This document shows positions 12,722 through 24,487 of a stretch of DNA of 64,000 bases, one piece after another. Source of the stretch: Xylogone sp. PMI_703 (Eukaryota; Ascomycota; Leotiomycetes); the NCBI GenBank assembly GCA_021399445.1, contig JAJTUQ010000002.1, positions 7,130,001-7,194,000 of the forward strand. Direction: 5' to 3'. Under the pieces are notes generated by a model. It was not told where the DNA came from, made no database searches, and saw only the letters and a program-made list of their open reading frames with translations. Position 1 is the stretch's first letter. Each line of letters starts with the position of its first letter. A program made the translations under genes and the position numbers.

Positions 12722-14463
12722 GATTGGTGTTGGTATGTTTCAACGCGTTTCAAAGCCAAACATATGGCATTGAAGAGTTTATTCTTACATTATTTCAAGA
12801 AATAAAATAACTCTACATTGGTGTTCCATATCATGTCACGGGACTCTAATTCTGTTTGGAAGTCGAATTCCGACACGATCTAGGCAAGAGTGGAGCATAT
12901 CGGGCGGTTGACAATCCCGGTAAGCACTCCTCTCAATTATCATCAAGGTATCAGCTATACGGACTCAGTAGTAGTAAAGCACATGATTAAACGTTACGTG
13001 AATATCTATAATCCTTTGGTTGTTCATGAGGTGTTCTTACAGCTACATGTAACATAAATCTACCTATTCATCTAGCAATACGACTCTTATATTACTCTTA
13101 TTTTCACCACATTGTGTTAGAGAATGAGGATTATACACTATCCTCATATTTCCATGAATACAGCATGCATCTCATAATAGTCGTGACAAGAGCAAAGGTA
13201 TAATTTACATTCGTTAACTTCACCATCTTCGAAATGGGAAGACTGATAAGCGGGCTTCGGTGTGTACAATACTTATCTCGGGGTAGACATCAGTGCGGAC
13301 TTTTATCTACCCTTCTCATTCAATCCCAATTCTAGTTGGTCTAAATAGTCTCTAAAACAAATTGGAAGCCTGTACTATTTAGTAGAAGGCGTCGCGGACA
13401 GGCTTGGTATCAAGCCTCATGTTGCTCTAGTGCTGCAGTCATCAGTGCAGGTACAAAGTCTACTTGGCTAGTAGAGCTCTATATACACGATACATAGTAT
13501 GCATATATATTAAGGTAGCAGGGATGCTAGTGTTATGCGTTGGTGCCAAGTTAATACAGTATTGCAGACCGTATCATTTTATAGCACAAGAAATTGAAGA
13601 TATGCGGCTCCATAGAGTAATGGATGATCATAGGCCTAATTGCATAAAATTACTTCTCCAGTTTCAGCAATGGTCGGTTTCCATTCACCGCAAAGAACTC
13701 AGGACTGGATATCAATACCAGCACTCCCGTTGATGGATCAATGGACCTGCACTCCAACTCCCCTCCCTTTTTAGAAGTACATTTTACTCGCGGCACTATA
13801 TACCAATATATGTTGTAGAAACTTATACGTAATTTAGCTAGTCCCTATCCGTTTAAGCCAAAGCCTTGTTAGAGTTCTTCAAAAAGGAATGAAGCCGTAA
13901 TAGAGGATATGAAAGGGAACTCCCTCCGCATAAGTATTATTGGAGGATTTCCAAGTTAATTTCTAACACGCGACCAATCTAGGCAATTGGAAACAAGGGT
14001 CTCATAGAACAAAGTAATTACGCTTCTGGACCCTGACTTATTATGCAGTTGGAAATCTGCCTATTGCCCATTCGTCTGTCATTATCACTCACACTACCGA
14101 GTACCACTCACCCATTCAAGCTAAAGCTAGTGATACTTTTATAAATACAGCAACTATATTTGAGCCATACTCAAACTATAATCGTACAATAGACTAATAA
14201 ATCCTTTACTCCTCATTATCATCGCGACCCGCTCCGCCTCTTTCGGGAAAGTGAACCCGCTACCGGAATCTATATCCCACGAACCTAAGACTGGGTACTT
14301 TGCGTGCAGCCAAATTGGAAGCTCTAGTAGAAACATGTGAAACTATGAGCAGTAAAGGTCTCTTGATCTATGCTTATAGCTTTCTCTTATCTTCAATTTT
14401 ATTCTGGTCTTTGTTGTTGTGGTTGTACTCCGTACCAGTCTAAACCATAGAACTCTCATAGCC
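12722..14463. other. intergenic, divergent promoters
   Basis: 1.74 kb between the start of the transketolase (minus) and the start of the polyol dehydrogenase (plus). AT-rich, with no gene, RNA or long repeat seen. Both promoters should lie here. Confidence 0.6.
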
Positions 14464-15582
14464 ATGGGCTCAATCGGAACACACAAAGCAGCTATCCTCT
14501 ACGGTGCGCAAGATCTCCGCATTGAAGACCGTACCACGGTCCCTCCCGAAGACCACCAAGTGCAGGTTCAGGTTCACGCAACGGGAATATGTGGTACTGA
14601 TCTTCACTACTTCGAAAATGGTCGCAACGGAATCTATGTCGTGAAGGACCCATTGACCCTCGGACATGAAGCTGCTGGCGAAATCACCGCTGTAGGAAAG
14701 AACGTCACTGGATTCAAAGTAGGAGACAGAGTAGTCGTAGAGCCGCAACGACCTTGTGAAAAATGTCTTGTTTGTAGGAAAGGCCGGTACAACCTCTGCG
14801 CAGAGATGAAGTTCACTGGCTCAGCGAGCGCCGTACCTCCTGTGCAAGGTTCTCTCCAGCAGTTCTACAACCATGCGGCCAGTTTCGTATATCGACTTCC
14901 CGACAATATCTCATATCCTGAAGCTGCGCTTATAGAACCACTTGCAGTCGCGCTTCATTCCGTTCGGCGATCAGGGCTGGAAACTGGTCAATCTGTTCTC
15001 ATTCTTGGAGCTGGCGCCGTGGGACTTCTGTGTGCCACCGCGGCCAAAGTTGCTGGAGCTTCGAATGTTAATATTATCGATATTGACCAGGGTAGATTAG
15101 ACTTTGCTCTGGGGAAAGGCAAAAATAATAAGTCAAGAGCTGTGGCGGATAACGCATATCAAATCCCAATGCTGCCGAATAAGGGTGAATCGAGGACCGA
15201 TTTTGCAGCACGAATAGCAGAGGAGTCAATGGGACAACCAGGATTTGGACTTGCAGACGTTGTCTTTGAGTGCACCGGTGTAGATACTTGTGTGAATATC
15301 GGCATCCAATGTTGCAAGGCTGGAGGTAAAGTGGTGCTAGTGGGCATGGGAACACCCATCCAGAACCTGAATATTGGATTTGCAGCTGTGCATGAAGTGG
15401 ACTTGTTGGGCATTTGGAGATATGCTAACACCTTTGGGACTGCGATTGAACTAATGAGGACAGGCCAGATAGACCTGAATCCAATGGTTACTCACACATT
15501 TGATCTTGAAAAAGTATCGGATGCACTGAAGTTTGTGTTGAGTCGGCCAGATAATTTAGTTAAGTGCGTAATCACTTCTTGA
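14464..15582 (+). CDS. zinc polyol dehydrogenase (sorbitol/xylitol dehydrogenase-like)
   Basis: Medium-chain dehydrogenase of 372 residues that should oxidise a polyol to the ketose with NAD, in the cytosol. I chose the ATG at 14464 because it has a good fungal context (GCCATGG) and starts MGSIGTHKAA; codons upstream in frame begin with no ATG. Catalytic zinc ligands Cys43 (GICGTDLHY), His68 and Glu69 (GHEAAG) are present. So are structural zinc cysteines 98, 101, 104 and 112, the Rossmann GAGAVG, and IIDID with an acidic residue typical of NAD preference. It has no introns. Fungal sorbitol, xylitol and L-arabinitol dehydrogenases all fit this pattern, and the sequence alone does not settle which polyol is used. 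Xylitol oxidation would yield xylulose, whose phosphate is a transketolase substrate. Confidence 0.92.
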   Translation: MGSIGTHKAAILYGAQDLRIEDRTTVPPEDHQVQVQVHATGICGTDLHYFENGRNGIYVVKDPLTLGHEAAGEITAVGKNVTGFKVGDRVVVEPQRPCEKCLVCRKGRYNLCAEMKFTGSASAVPPVQGSLQQFYNHAASFVYRLPDNISYPEAALIEPLAVALHSVRRSGLETGQSVLILGAGAVGLLCATAAKVAGASNVNIIDIDQGRLDFALGKGKNNKSRAVADNAYQIPMLPNKGESRTDFAARIAEESMGQPGFGLADVVFECTGVDTCVNIGIQCCKAGGKVVLVGMGTPIQNLNIGFAAVHEVDLLGIWRYANTFGTAIELMRTGQIDLNPMVTHTFDLEKVSDALKFVLSRPDNLVKCVITS

Positions 15583-15740
15583 TAGAGCTAGAATATACCA
15601 GGTTTGGAAGAAATGGCATCACATAAGTTCACTTAGTCATAAGATATCTGGGAAGAAAGAAATAAGAGGGTATATTGCATAAAACTATCCGTATAAATAT
15701 TCCTTCCAGAAGCCGGTGGTATGGTAAACCAATCCCTAAC

Positions 15741-16598
15741 TTAAAAGTAATATAGAACCGAACATAAGGCCAAATTTGCCGTCATCATGAAAGCCACCAA
15801 CTGCCGTGAGTTCGGGCGTAGGATGTTTCCCGCTGATTTCTTCTCACTTCCAGTTGTTGGATCCGTTGGTGGACCAGCGACCGGCGGAGTTGAACTTGGG
15901 CTCTGTGGGGGAGAAGAAGCCAAAGCCAATTCCCCCGATGGATACTCGATGTTGTAGACCGGATCCGACGTTAAGGCAATCGGCATCCCAAGTGAATGAG
16001 GGCAGGTCGGTTGGTTTGCCGTGGGCCAGTTCAGCGTGCATTGTTCGTCATAACCCCACGAACAAATTGCATCAAGAATATTATATAAGACATAGTTCTT
16101 CGCCACATAACTGTCAGGCTGAGCGAGGCAGCTCGAGAGAAAGTTCATGCTGTTGGACGCGCTTAGCGGCAATTTGTGGTCCTTGGTATTGATCAGACTC
16201 GCACACTCCGAAGCGTCAACGTTCGTATAGGTCATTGCAATGGGACCGCCAGCAACCGGCTTCGATCTGGCTGAATTGCCGGTGTAGAGGTAATTCCAGG
16301 CGTCATAGCTGATGTCGTGGGCACCGCCCGACTGATCGATGCGGAGAAGGTTCACCGTGCGGCCTGCGTAGGTCAGGGAGACGCAAATGTTGTTGCAATC
16401 GACGGAGCCAGGCCAGTAGGCGACACGGTTCGTATTAATCTTGCATCCCAGCACACCGACAGAGGATGAGTAACTATCGTGGGGCGTCGCCCAGATGGTC
16501 CCGCTGGTAGACGAGGACGAAGACGAGGAAGAAGACGAACCCGGTGCAGCGCATCCGACGGCAGCGAGCGACAACAGGAGAGCAAACCAGCGCATCAT
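15741..16598 (-). CDS. secreted GPI-anchored surface protein, conserved in fungi
   Basis: Protein of about 285 residues. It begins MMRWFALLLSLAAVGCAA (signal peptide), continues with a run of about ten serines, then a cysteine-containing domain, a Ser/Pro/Thr-rich spacer and a C-terminal hydrophobic tail (LVAFMMTANLALCSVLYYF) after a small-residue stretch, as expected for GPI addition. The domain holds patterns such as INTNRVAYWP, VDCNNICVSL, RIDQSGGAHDISYDAWNYL and ends near QPTCPHSLG. It is widespread in ascomycetes as an uncharacterised secreted family. The DxSxxAW-type segment suggests a barwin/double-psi-barrel-like fold, which is only my inference. The frame stays open upstream to 16964, but the signal peptide places the start at 16598 (two adjacent ATGs). 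Likely cell-wall located. Confidence 0.82.
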   Translation of the reverse strand: MMRWFALLLSLAAVGCAAPGSSSSSSSSSSTSGTIWATPHDSYSSSVGVLGCKINTNRVAYWPGSVDCNNICVSLTYAGRTVNLLRIDQSGGAHDISYDAWNYLYTGNSARSKPVAGGPIAMTYTNVDASECASLINTKDHKLPLSASNSMNFLSSCLAQPDSYVAKNYVLYNILDAICSWGYDEQCTLNWPTANQPTCPHSLGMPIALTSDPVYNIEYPSGELALASSPPQSPSSTPPVAGPPTDPTTGSEKKSAGNILRPNSRQLVAFMMTANLALCSVLYYF

Positions 16599-17622
16599 TG
16601 GTCGAAGCAAAAAAGGAATGTGAGGCGAATAAATCGCGAAAATGAGTGAATTGAAGCGCTCACAGCATCTAAGGAGTGGTTTGCTGTGATGGCCGGCTGG
16701 GGAGAAAGACGGCAACAGAGAGGGAGTGATGAGGATGGAGAAAAGATGGACCTGGCGGAAAGTTTGATCCACCTTTGAGGGCCCAGGCCAGGAACACTCA
16801 GTACGCAGGGTGCGCCAAGAAAGGGGCCGGCACGTGCGCGCATCGCTTATGCTCGCTCCCGCTGTATGGTTATCCGACAAGTTATCGGCTGCTATCTTGG
16901 TCAGAGCACGCTGTAACCAAGTACGATAACTTTGTGCAGAACTCAAATGCCATACATAGCGCAACGGTTATGCCTTAGCGAACCATCTCTTCAATGAAGT
17001 CATGGTCTCAGGACGTCCGTATGTGAGGAGCATCATTACGGAAAGGGGGAGAATATGTGGCTCAGAGAAATATCGTTATAAGAGATTAGATCTTTAACTA
17101 GGAAGAAAAAATATTCACCAGTATTGCAAGCATTAAGATTTAAAAAATATTATTATTTAATTATTTATTTAATTGCAAGGTAACAATTTGTTCTCAAACC
17201 AAGTAATTACTACGTTGCTGAGGGAAGTCCTACTGCAGATATTGGTATAGCGACAAAGTGGTCAGAGAACAATAAAATGACAAGACAATTTAACGGCGCT
17301 CAAGAGAATTGATTCTTCCGGAGGGTTTCCGGCGATCCAGGGCTTTTGATGACTTGGTGGATTTCAATCTGACTGCACTCCGGAGCCTCAAGTTGTTATA
17401 AATACAATTTCTCTTCCATTATCATCGATCTCAGATAAATCGAAAATTACTCATACATGCATTGTACGATCCCAAAGGTGTCATATAAGACCGCCATAAT
17501 AGGATGGACCTCTCATCTAAACGCCAACAACCTTATTGCAGAAAAAGCAAAACAAAACCAAAAGGGCACGTATCACTCAGACCTGGCGTTGCCCACAACA
17601 CTCTGAAAACTCTGTCCTTCTT
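16599..17622. other. intergenic
   Basis: 1.0 kb upstream of the GPI-anchored protein and downstream of the Vps3844-type gene, both minus strand. It includes an AT-rich tract near 17140-17180. I see no gene or structured element. Confidence 0.55.
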
Positions 17623-18851
17623 TTATCTCGCCTTGCTGCTTACACCTGCACCAATGACGCTAGGAAGCTTTTCTTCTCCCATGCTGTATAGTATCCCGAT
17701 GCCCCAGCCGACAACCGAGACAATGACCACGGTGAACCCAGCCAACAGCCAGAACGGGCTGCTAATATCCTCCTTGTTGCATGCTGCGCCTCCCCAATAC
17801 GTAGTAGATGTAGATTCATTATGGGGGCCGACCATTCTCACTGTCGGTTTGCATCCGCAAGCAAAGCAGTTATGTCCAGAGGATCCTTCGGATTTCCCGT
17901 ACTTCTCGAAGCATGAACCATGACCAGAACAGTTGTTGGTTGCGGTTATACAGGCATCTAGAGAAGAATAGCAACGAGCAATTACACCTTTGAGAGGAGC
18001 AGGTGAAGTGCTTGCCATGGCTTCTACTCCTGAGACAGACTTATCAACATTTTGGAAAGACGAGGTCGGGGATTCGGTCATTGGCTCTTCAGACTGTCTC
18101 TTTCTAAGCTCGATCTGAGATGGCACCTTGTAAGATCCGTAACTGCTCTTTGACGATTTGGTGGTTTCCGGCATTAGCGCGACCATGGCATTGAATAGCC
18201 CCGCCTTTGCTCCCTGCAGTACTTGCTCTTGAACATCTACTAATTCGTCGATATCGATTGCATTCTATTGTGTCTGTTAACATAATATCCTTAATTGGTA
18301 TATAACAATGATCATACCTTATCATTCTTGTATAAATCAACATAGATGACCTTTGTTCGGTCACTCCAGCACCGTTCATCAAGCGGGTTTATCGATTCCC
18401 TCAACGTACAGGTTGAGCTCTTCTCTCCCATCTGCTTTTGTAAATCTTGCACAAACTTTCGATTCGTTGCGGGAGATGGAGGTTTTAATATCGTGAAAGC
18501 TGGTGTTTTCGATGACAAGGTATTCAAGAGTGGTTCTGCTGTATCCTGAGAGACTCCATCTATGACTATCACTAGCTCCGGAATTGTGTGCGTTTTTTCG
18601 AATACCGAACCCGAGTCTCCTCCAAACTTATTTATATTCTCTAACGTGCTCTTACTGGCTCCAGATAAGCTATGGTATTGCGACACATCGAGGCGTTTGG
18701 CGATGATAAGTCCTGCATCTTCGGGCGAGATGACGGATTGCTCCGTGTTCTGAGGCCATTCTTCTCCTTGAAAGATGAAAACATTAGCACCGGATGCTGC
18801 AGAAGCTGCAGTCGCTAGCGCTGGTAACAACAAGCTCGCAGATAGCCTCAT
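17623..18851 (-). CDS. Vps3844/DUF3844-type membrane protein
   Basis: Type I membrane protein of about 391 residues. Exon 1 is 18851-18318 and exon 2 is 18264-17623. The join gives KNDKNAIDIDELVDVQ without loss of frame. Order: signal peptide (MRLSASLLLPALATAASA), a luminal domain with VFIFQGEEWP near its start, a linker, then an EGF-like cysteine cluster (CYSSLDACITATNNCSGHGSC, CFACGC, and a Cys near AACNK), one transmembrane helix (about residues 345-370) and a short cytosolic tail ending SSKAR. This is the layout of the fungal family first named DUF3844 and now tied to vacuolar protein sorting (Vps3844). The frame extends upstream to 19112, but the signal peptide fits only the ATG at 18851. 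It shares a short divergent promoter with the next gene. Confidence 0.88.
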
Positions 18852-19200
18852 GGTCGTTGACGATGTTGATGGATGAGGTTGGAGCTCTTGGAATGTGACG
18901 GCCTGGAGAGCTACTGCACTAGTGACGAAGTAGGCTACTAGGGCGGCGAAGACCACGCTTGCCCACTTTGGGCCTTTTCTGCCGTTGAACATCGTCTTCC
19001 AAAGTACGCGATCGGGTTGTCCCTCTGCGAGATCACAACCCGCAAATTTCAAATGCATCCGCAATTCCGACGCAATCATACAGCAGCCGGATTTACTCTT
19101 ATGCGGTAACACTTGCTATTGGGGCCTTTTCTTAGAAGCATCTAGTGGTTCTCTACAAGAGCTCGCTTGCCTGAGGGCAGGCAGTGTCGAAAAGTCCAAA
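18852..19200. promoter_or_regulatory. divergent promoter between Vps3844-type gene and mitochondrial-like gene
   Basis: Only 349 bases separate the two start codons, so both promoters must lie here and may be co-regulated. Part of it stays open in frame with the minus-strand gene, but no conserved sequence is coded there that I recognise. No clear TATA box is visible. Confidence 0.55.
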
Positions 19201-20578
19201 ATGTTTCGATTCTTCAAACCCCGACAGACGGTGCTCTCTCTGAGCAGGTTACCGCTCAAGCTCGAGTTGCAGACTCATCGAGGGCCGCCGCCGAATATTC
19301 AGGTCGTCAGGTTCAAGAAGCCAGGTATCCGGCCCAGGTGCGCTTTCTGTTTCCGTTGCCCCTCACTATCACATGAATACAGGGCTTGCTGACTTTATGA
19401 TTCCGAAACAGATCTATCTTGATGTCTGCTTGTATGTTTATGATATGTTACTCGACATATAACAGGATTGTTCTCGATCCCCTTGAGAGGGCCGCAATGG
19501 AAGCGTTGAAAAATATACCAGAGAAGGAGTTACAGAATGAGGATGAACCGATATTCATTCCCTTTCCCGGAACTACGAAACAGATTAATCCCCCTCCATA
19601 CCGAGGAAGCGATCCAGAGTGGCAGGAATTTATAAAATTCAACAAAGACCGAGAACTAGCAAAACATGTGCGGCGTGAGTGGCATCAAACCTCAATATGA
19701 GGATAAGAACTGATTTTCTCCAGAGGAACTTGCGGAATTTGTTCGGCTCATGGCTGATCGTCATCCGATGCTGACCATGAAGTGTGGAAAGGGTATGAAA
19801 TTAAGAAGGTACTGGCTCGACGTCGACTTTCCTCGTGCGCCCCCGCCGATGTATGTAAGATCTGGGTAAGTAATGTACTTTTTACTATCTGTAAAATTTC
19901 CTTGCTAACCTTTTTAGCATCGAGATAACGGATGACTATATAGCCTGGACCACCATGCCAGTGGATTCCTCCACTGTGTTCAAGATTAGAAGAGCTTTCT
20001 GGCCATCGCCTCTTGCCCAGTCCTTTTGGGCATTTACCAAAGTACTCGTGGCCCAAGAGTTCCAACAGCTAGCAAATATACTGGGAATCAAGACGGAGCA
20101 ATCTTCTCCAGCTTTTGACCCTATCGAAATGCTGCGCCAGAGGCAGTTACAGCGGCCAAATCCTGCACCATCACCTAATGGGCCACCAAAGCAACCTACA
20201 TTGACGGATGCAGCAACAGCAATGGGATCAATGTCATTCCCGCCAAAGACACCTATGGTTGGCAAGGATTCCCAGGATGTTGACACAACAGCGGGCCCGG
20301 CTACCAAGGTAGGGATGAGTCTGCATGCACACTTTATGCGCCCCATAATGGCCTTCAAGATGAAATTAGCGCAGACTTGGCGAAGCGCAAACGCAATGCC
20401 ACCAAGAGGTTCCGTTATAGTATCTGGGATGGTTGAAATCAATGCTCCGAAAGCCTGGCTTGTGTTCGATGTAACCGCGGCCTGGGATCCGAAGACTAAA
20501 GCTTATGATACTAAGAGTTTAGTGCTACGTCTTCGAAGAGTGCAAATGAAGAAGCAATGGCCAGCTGGTGGAACGTAA
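19201..20578 (+). CDS. conserved protein, probably mitochondrial, function unknown
   Basis: Four exons (19201-19337, 19412-19674, 19724-19865, 19918-20578) join in frame to about 400 residues. The N-terminus is arginine-rich and amphipathic (MFRFFKPRQTVLSLSRLPLK), as in mitochondrial presequences. It is followed by one predicted membrane segment just after the first junction (ILMSACMFMICYSTY), and then a conserved-looking domain with PIFIPFPGTTK, RGSDPEWQEF, RYWLDVDFP and AFWPSPLAQSFW. The C-terminal part contains a Pro/Thr-rich insert and ends in WPAGGT. I read the layout as an inner-membrane protein with a matrix or intermembrane domain; I do not recognise a named family. The first intron choice matters: using the acceptor at 19411 keeps the membrane segment, whereas a later acceptor would remove it. 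Confidence 0.75.
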
Positions 20579-21309
20579 AATTTTCATTCGAAAGATTGAT
20601 ATGAGACCGTCATTTATTATATCGCATTTTGGAGGCGCTAGTTTACTTGTGGCGTTGGAAAATAGGAAGCTCTTGGAAAGCGCTCGGTTTAGGATTTGAA
20701 ATTTTTTTGTTCAGCAATGAATAATTTTTGATGCTACGTCTTCTAGATGGCTGATCATATTTCCTTGTGTGAGCTCAGGCATACTTGATTGCAATTTATT
20801 ATCAGCAGATAATCGGCATAATGAAGCGTCGTTCATCGTGTAGAACTCTATTATTCAGATGTGTAGTTACTTGTGAGGTCGAGGGAGCTCTTGAGACGTA
20901 CACCTAGTAGTAACGATTTATAAGCTTGTTAGTTATATGAGTGGTTATCATTGATGACAAAGCTACTGAGTTCCGTGGTATATTCAAGTTTCATTGAAAA
21001 TTCCTCTAGCTCATTTATTCCATAAGCCTTTTCACTATGTCTCATCAAATTACGTCTTATGGCAATCTCGACAATGACTATCTATCAAATTCATGGATAG
21101 ATAGTAGACTAATTGAACACGAGGTATAAGCAATAAGAGGATCTATTTACCTGCAAACTTCTTCCTATATACATATATACATATAGACGGGCAATAATTC
21201 AAGTCTAACAAAGTAGGGCAAGAGAAAAAAATAATAGGAGTGGTGCACTAAACAGTTGACTTGGAGCTGGAAAAACTCTCCTGCTGCTTCAAGTGACTAG
21301 GAACTCTCT
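20579..21309. other. intergenic, convergent 3' ends
   Basis: 0.73 kb between opposing stop codons. AT-rich, with a short TATA/CATA microsatellite-like stretch around 21165-21190. Nothing else is seen. Confidence 0.6.
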
Positions 21310-23254
21310 TCACACCTTCAGCTCACCGTTCAGTTCCTCAGCAGCACTATTGATATCTCTTCTGCAAAACCTTAGCATCGGACCCTCCTTTTCACTGGTG
21401 ATACCTCCATGATACAATTGGAACTCCTCAGGATTTCGTCTTCCCAATGGTGCAGCTTCTTTGCCTTGGCCAACTTCGCCTTCCTTCCCATCAGCTAATG
21501 AGAAGTCCAACATCCATAGCACCGTCGCGAATGTAAGCATCAGCTCCACCATAGCCAAAGATTTGCCGATACAAGCCCGCTGTCCGATGGAAAACGGATT
21601 CATGGCTGAGTTGGCAAGAGCGAGTTGTTCAGCTGTCGTAGCACCAGATGCTAAAAGCCAGCGTTCGGGCTCGAATTTGTGAGGACGAGGATAGTACTCC
21701 GGTTTGTGTTGAATACTGTAGATTGAAGTTCCTACATCCATGCCCTGAGGGAAGAAGTGCCCATCTACTGTGACACCTCCTGGGCCAGCTTCTCTAAATA
21801 GTGATGCCCCAATAGGAGGCGATATTCGCATAGCTTCCTCAATGCAGGCACGTAGGTACACGCAAGAGTTTAACTTGGCACCGATCTTGATATCGTCTTG
21901 AGAGGCAAATGTCGAGCGTACTTCCTTGACAGCAGCGTCATATGCACCTCGATTATGCGCCAAGTAGAAGAAAGCACTTGCCATAGCAGTAGAGGTCGTG
22001 TCACTCCCTGCAATGACCAGTGCCGTGCTATCAGCACCGAGCTGTGCGTCGCCAATTGCTTCTTTGCCCGCCTTTTTATTCACGCTGACCAGTGCAGAGA
22101 ATACATCCTTACGTGTTGGAGTGGTGATCTGTAGACGGTCACGAAGGAGTTTGCTAATGAAGTAGAGGAACGCATTGCGGGCTTTAATACAGGCGGGGAA
22201 CAGTTTCTTGTCAAGACGGCCAAAAACAAGTCCTGGGAGGTAGAGCAGGACTGAGGTGCGGACATTCGAACCGGCGATGGCGTCTGGGAGAAAGCGGTAC
22301 TTGGTAGTGCCAAGGAGGTTGTATCTCATGCCGAAGACAACGTCCGCCATGATATCAAAGGCAAGGTAATTGCCTATGCAGAGTCCAAGTTAGTTTCTGA
22401 AGACTCTTTTGTCTTTCTTTGATATTGTAACCGGCACTGTTAAAAGATGAGGTCTTCTTACATAATTTTGCCATGTTACGAGACATACTCCATGCTTTTT
22501 CTTGCTTCATGACAGTCTCTTCGCCGGCATTTGGCGCGATAACTTCAACTAAATGATCGATATGACTTCGGATGGTGGATTCATAGGTACGAATTGCCGA
22601 GTCAGAAAGACCTTCCCCAATAAGTCTGCGGCGATCGGAGTGTTCCTTCTTGTTACGGATGGTGAGCACTGAGGGAACGCGGTGAATCATGGCATTGTAG
22701 CCTTGAGATTTCACTACGTTTTTGTTGATGCCATAGATGTCTGCCAGGTTGTTAGCTTGAACGTAGCAAGGACTTTTAAAGAAACATATGGCTAATGATG
22801 GTTTACCTTTCAGTCCAGTTGCGGTGTTGATGAGCATACGGTTTGGGCCGTAGCGCACAAAGTCACCTATTACACAAGATTCGTTAGTTACTGTGTTAAG
22901 CCGTATGGAATCGATCAAATCGGCTCGTACCGTATTTCTGATGGCATCTCCACATATCAAGGTGGATATCCTGCTTGAAAGCATGAAAGGCTCCATATGC
23001 ATGCGTAAACTTTGCCAAAAAGGGTCCTGGGTATTTGGCAAGAGGATGGAAGTAGAGCATGTAAACTACGTAGTAAATGAACTAAAAGGAAGTATTTTGT
23101 TAACTACACCATTCAAGTAATCTTCGGTACTTATTAAAGGATATTCTCGAGTCCAATCTATTCAAAGAGGGATAGTAGCATCACTTACAGCAGAAACACC
23201 GACACCAAGCAGCATTACAGCTGCCGGTTTAGCAAGTTCAATAGTAAACGCCAT
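21310..23254 (-). CDS. cytochrome P450 monooxygenase (second, unrelated to the first)
   Basis: About 539 residues from five exons: 23254-23189, 23081-22931, 22866-22807, 22740-22462, 22373-21310. All junctions keep frame and give family sequence, e.g. [15 protein letters not shown] across exons 2-3 and [11 protein letters not shown] across exons 4-5. Exon 1 codes a hydrophobic anchor ([19 protein letters not shown]); the [10 protein letters not shown] proline-rich hinge is in exon 2. Motifs: I-helix AGSDTT at about residue 307, EAMR at about 365, PERW at about 421, and haem loop [10 protein letters not shown] with Cys at about 453. It resembles the benzoate-4-hydroxylase/isotrichodermin-hydroxylase-like fungal group. 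The substrate is unknown. Its nearest neighbour, upstream and divergent, is a thioesterase-like gene. Confidence 0.92.
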
Positions 23255-24487
23255 AGTTGATTCAAGCGCTGGGTATCACAATGGTATAGATTTAAGAAAA
23301 TCTCAAAATTGAAACAGCTTTCCGTTCAGATGAAGTTGGAAAAGCAAAGGAAATCGATAAACTGGAGTTTCTGAAGAACTTCGATAGTACATCTCTACGC
23401 TTCAAATATGAAAATCATTACAGTTCTATCGAACATTCTCTTTACAATGAAGCTGAGTAGCAGAGTCGTGATGGCCTCATTATCGAACGTTGAAGTGTAA
23501 AAATCGAACCACTAGGCTGTGTTCATCCAAGTCCATGATGAAAGTTAATGGGGACGTATGTCTATGTGAGTAAGACTTACAGGACGGTCTTGAATATGTG
23601 AGTTTACTGCTGTTGGAGCTGTGCTTTAAGTGATCTATATTTAGAAACAGAGATATACAGTACCGGTACTCTACCCTCCGTAAAGCTTCATATTAATTAT
23701 TTTATTAGTAAGGGCCAAGGCGAAGTTAAAATTCTCGTTCCTCGGAAGGGGTTCTTTCGAGAATGAGCTGAAACAAAGTGCTCGCAGCGCTTCGTGGTTC
23801 AAGAAGCCCCAAGCTCGTCTAGATCATACACGTAGCATATCAGATGAAAGCAGTAGAGCGGGGACAGTATTATTTTTGGTGGCCAATAATCGTGAAAATG
23901 GATCGCGATGGACAGTAGCTTACCATAATACAGTGTAATTCGCATCTGGATGACGGTTTGTTGATGACTTTAAGCTTACTCTTCGTCAATTGCTTATCCT
24001 CAGATTACGCGGTGTTCTGTTATTTGATTCGCTGAAGCGGGACTGCTTATGCCCCCTAAATACCATACTGGTGCATCGGTATCGATATATGCGTGGTTCA
24101 TGCGTGGCTCTGACAGCCTTCTCCACTAAGAATATATTGAAAGACAGTCGTCTTCTATGGCCCTTAGAAAGCACAGCACAATCTTTATCTAATTCTCAGC
24201 TGTTACTCTATTTTGATCCCTGCGATGGCAAAGGATTCAGGGGAAGAGTAAGATAGCTAATAAAACAACTCCGAATGATCACGGTAAGCTAGGCACTGCT
24301 TGACTTGCGGTACAGCCGGGAGCACAAGTCTAAAATGCTTCATCACTATCTTCTCTAAATATCTTACTACTTAGTACCACTGTGCTGTGATATCAGGCCA
24401 CATTCGTTTGTTGAACTTCAAGTTTGCTTGTCTCGTGAGGTGTCCCTATCGTGCAAGAGAGAAGTTCATCAACCTGATACTAGCAGG
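23255..24487. other. intergenic, divergent promoters
   Basis: 1.23 kb between the P450 start and the thioesterase-like start. Several short open frames occur, none with protein features. Regulatory sites for both genes should lie here; I could not identify one with confidence. Confidence 0.55.

Noticed and set aside
18852..19112. N-terminal extension of the Vps3844-type protein
   Set aside because: The frame is open, but the signal peptide fits only the start at 18851 and the extension would overlap the divergent promoter.
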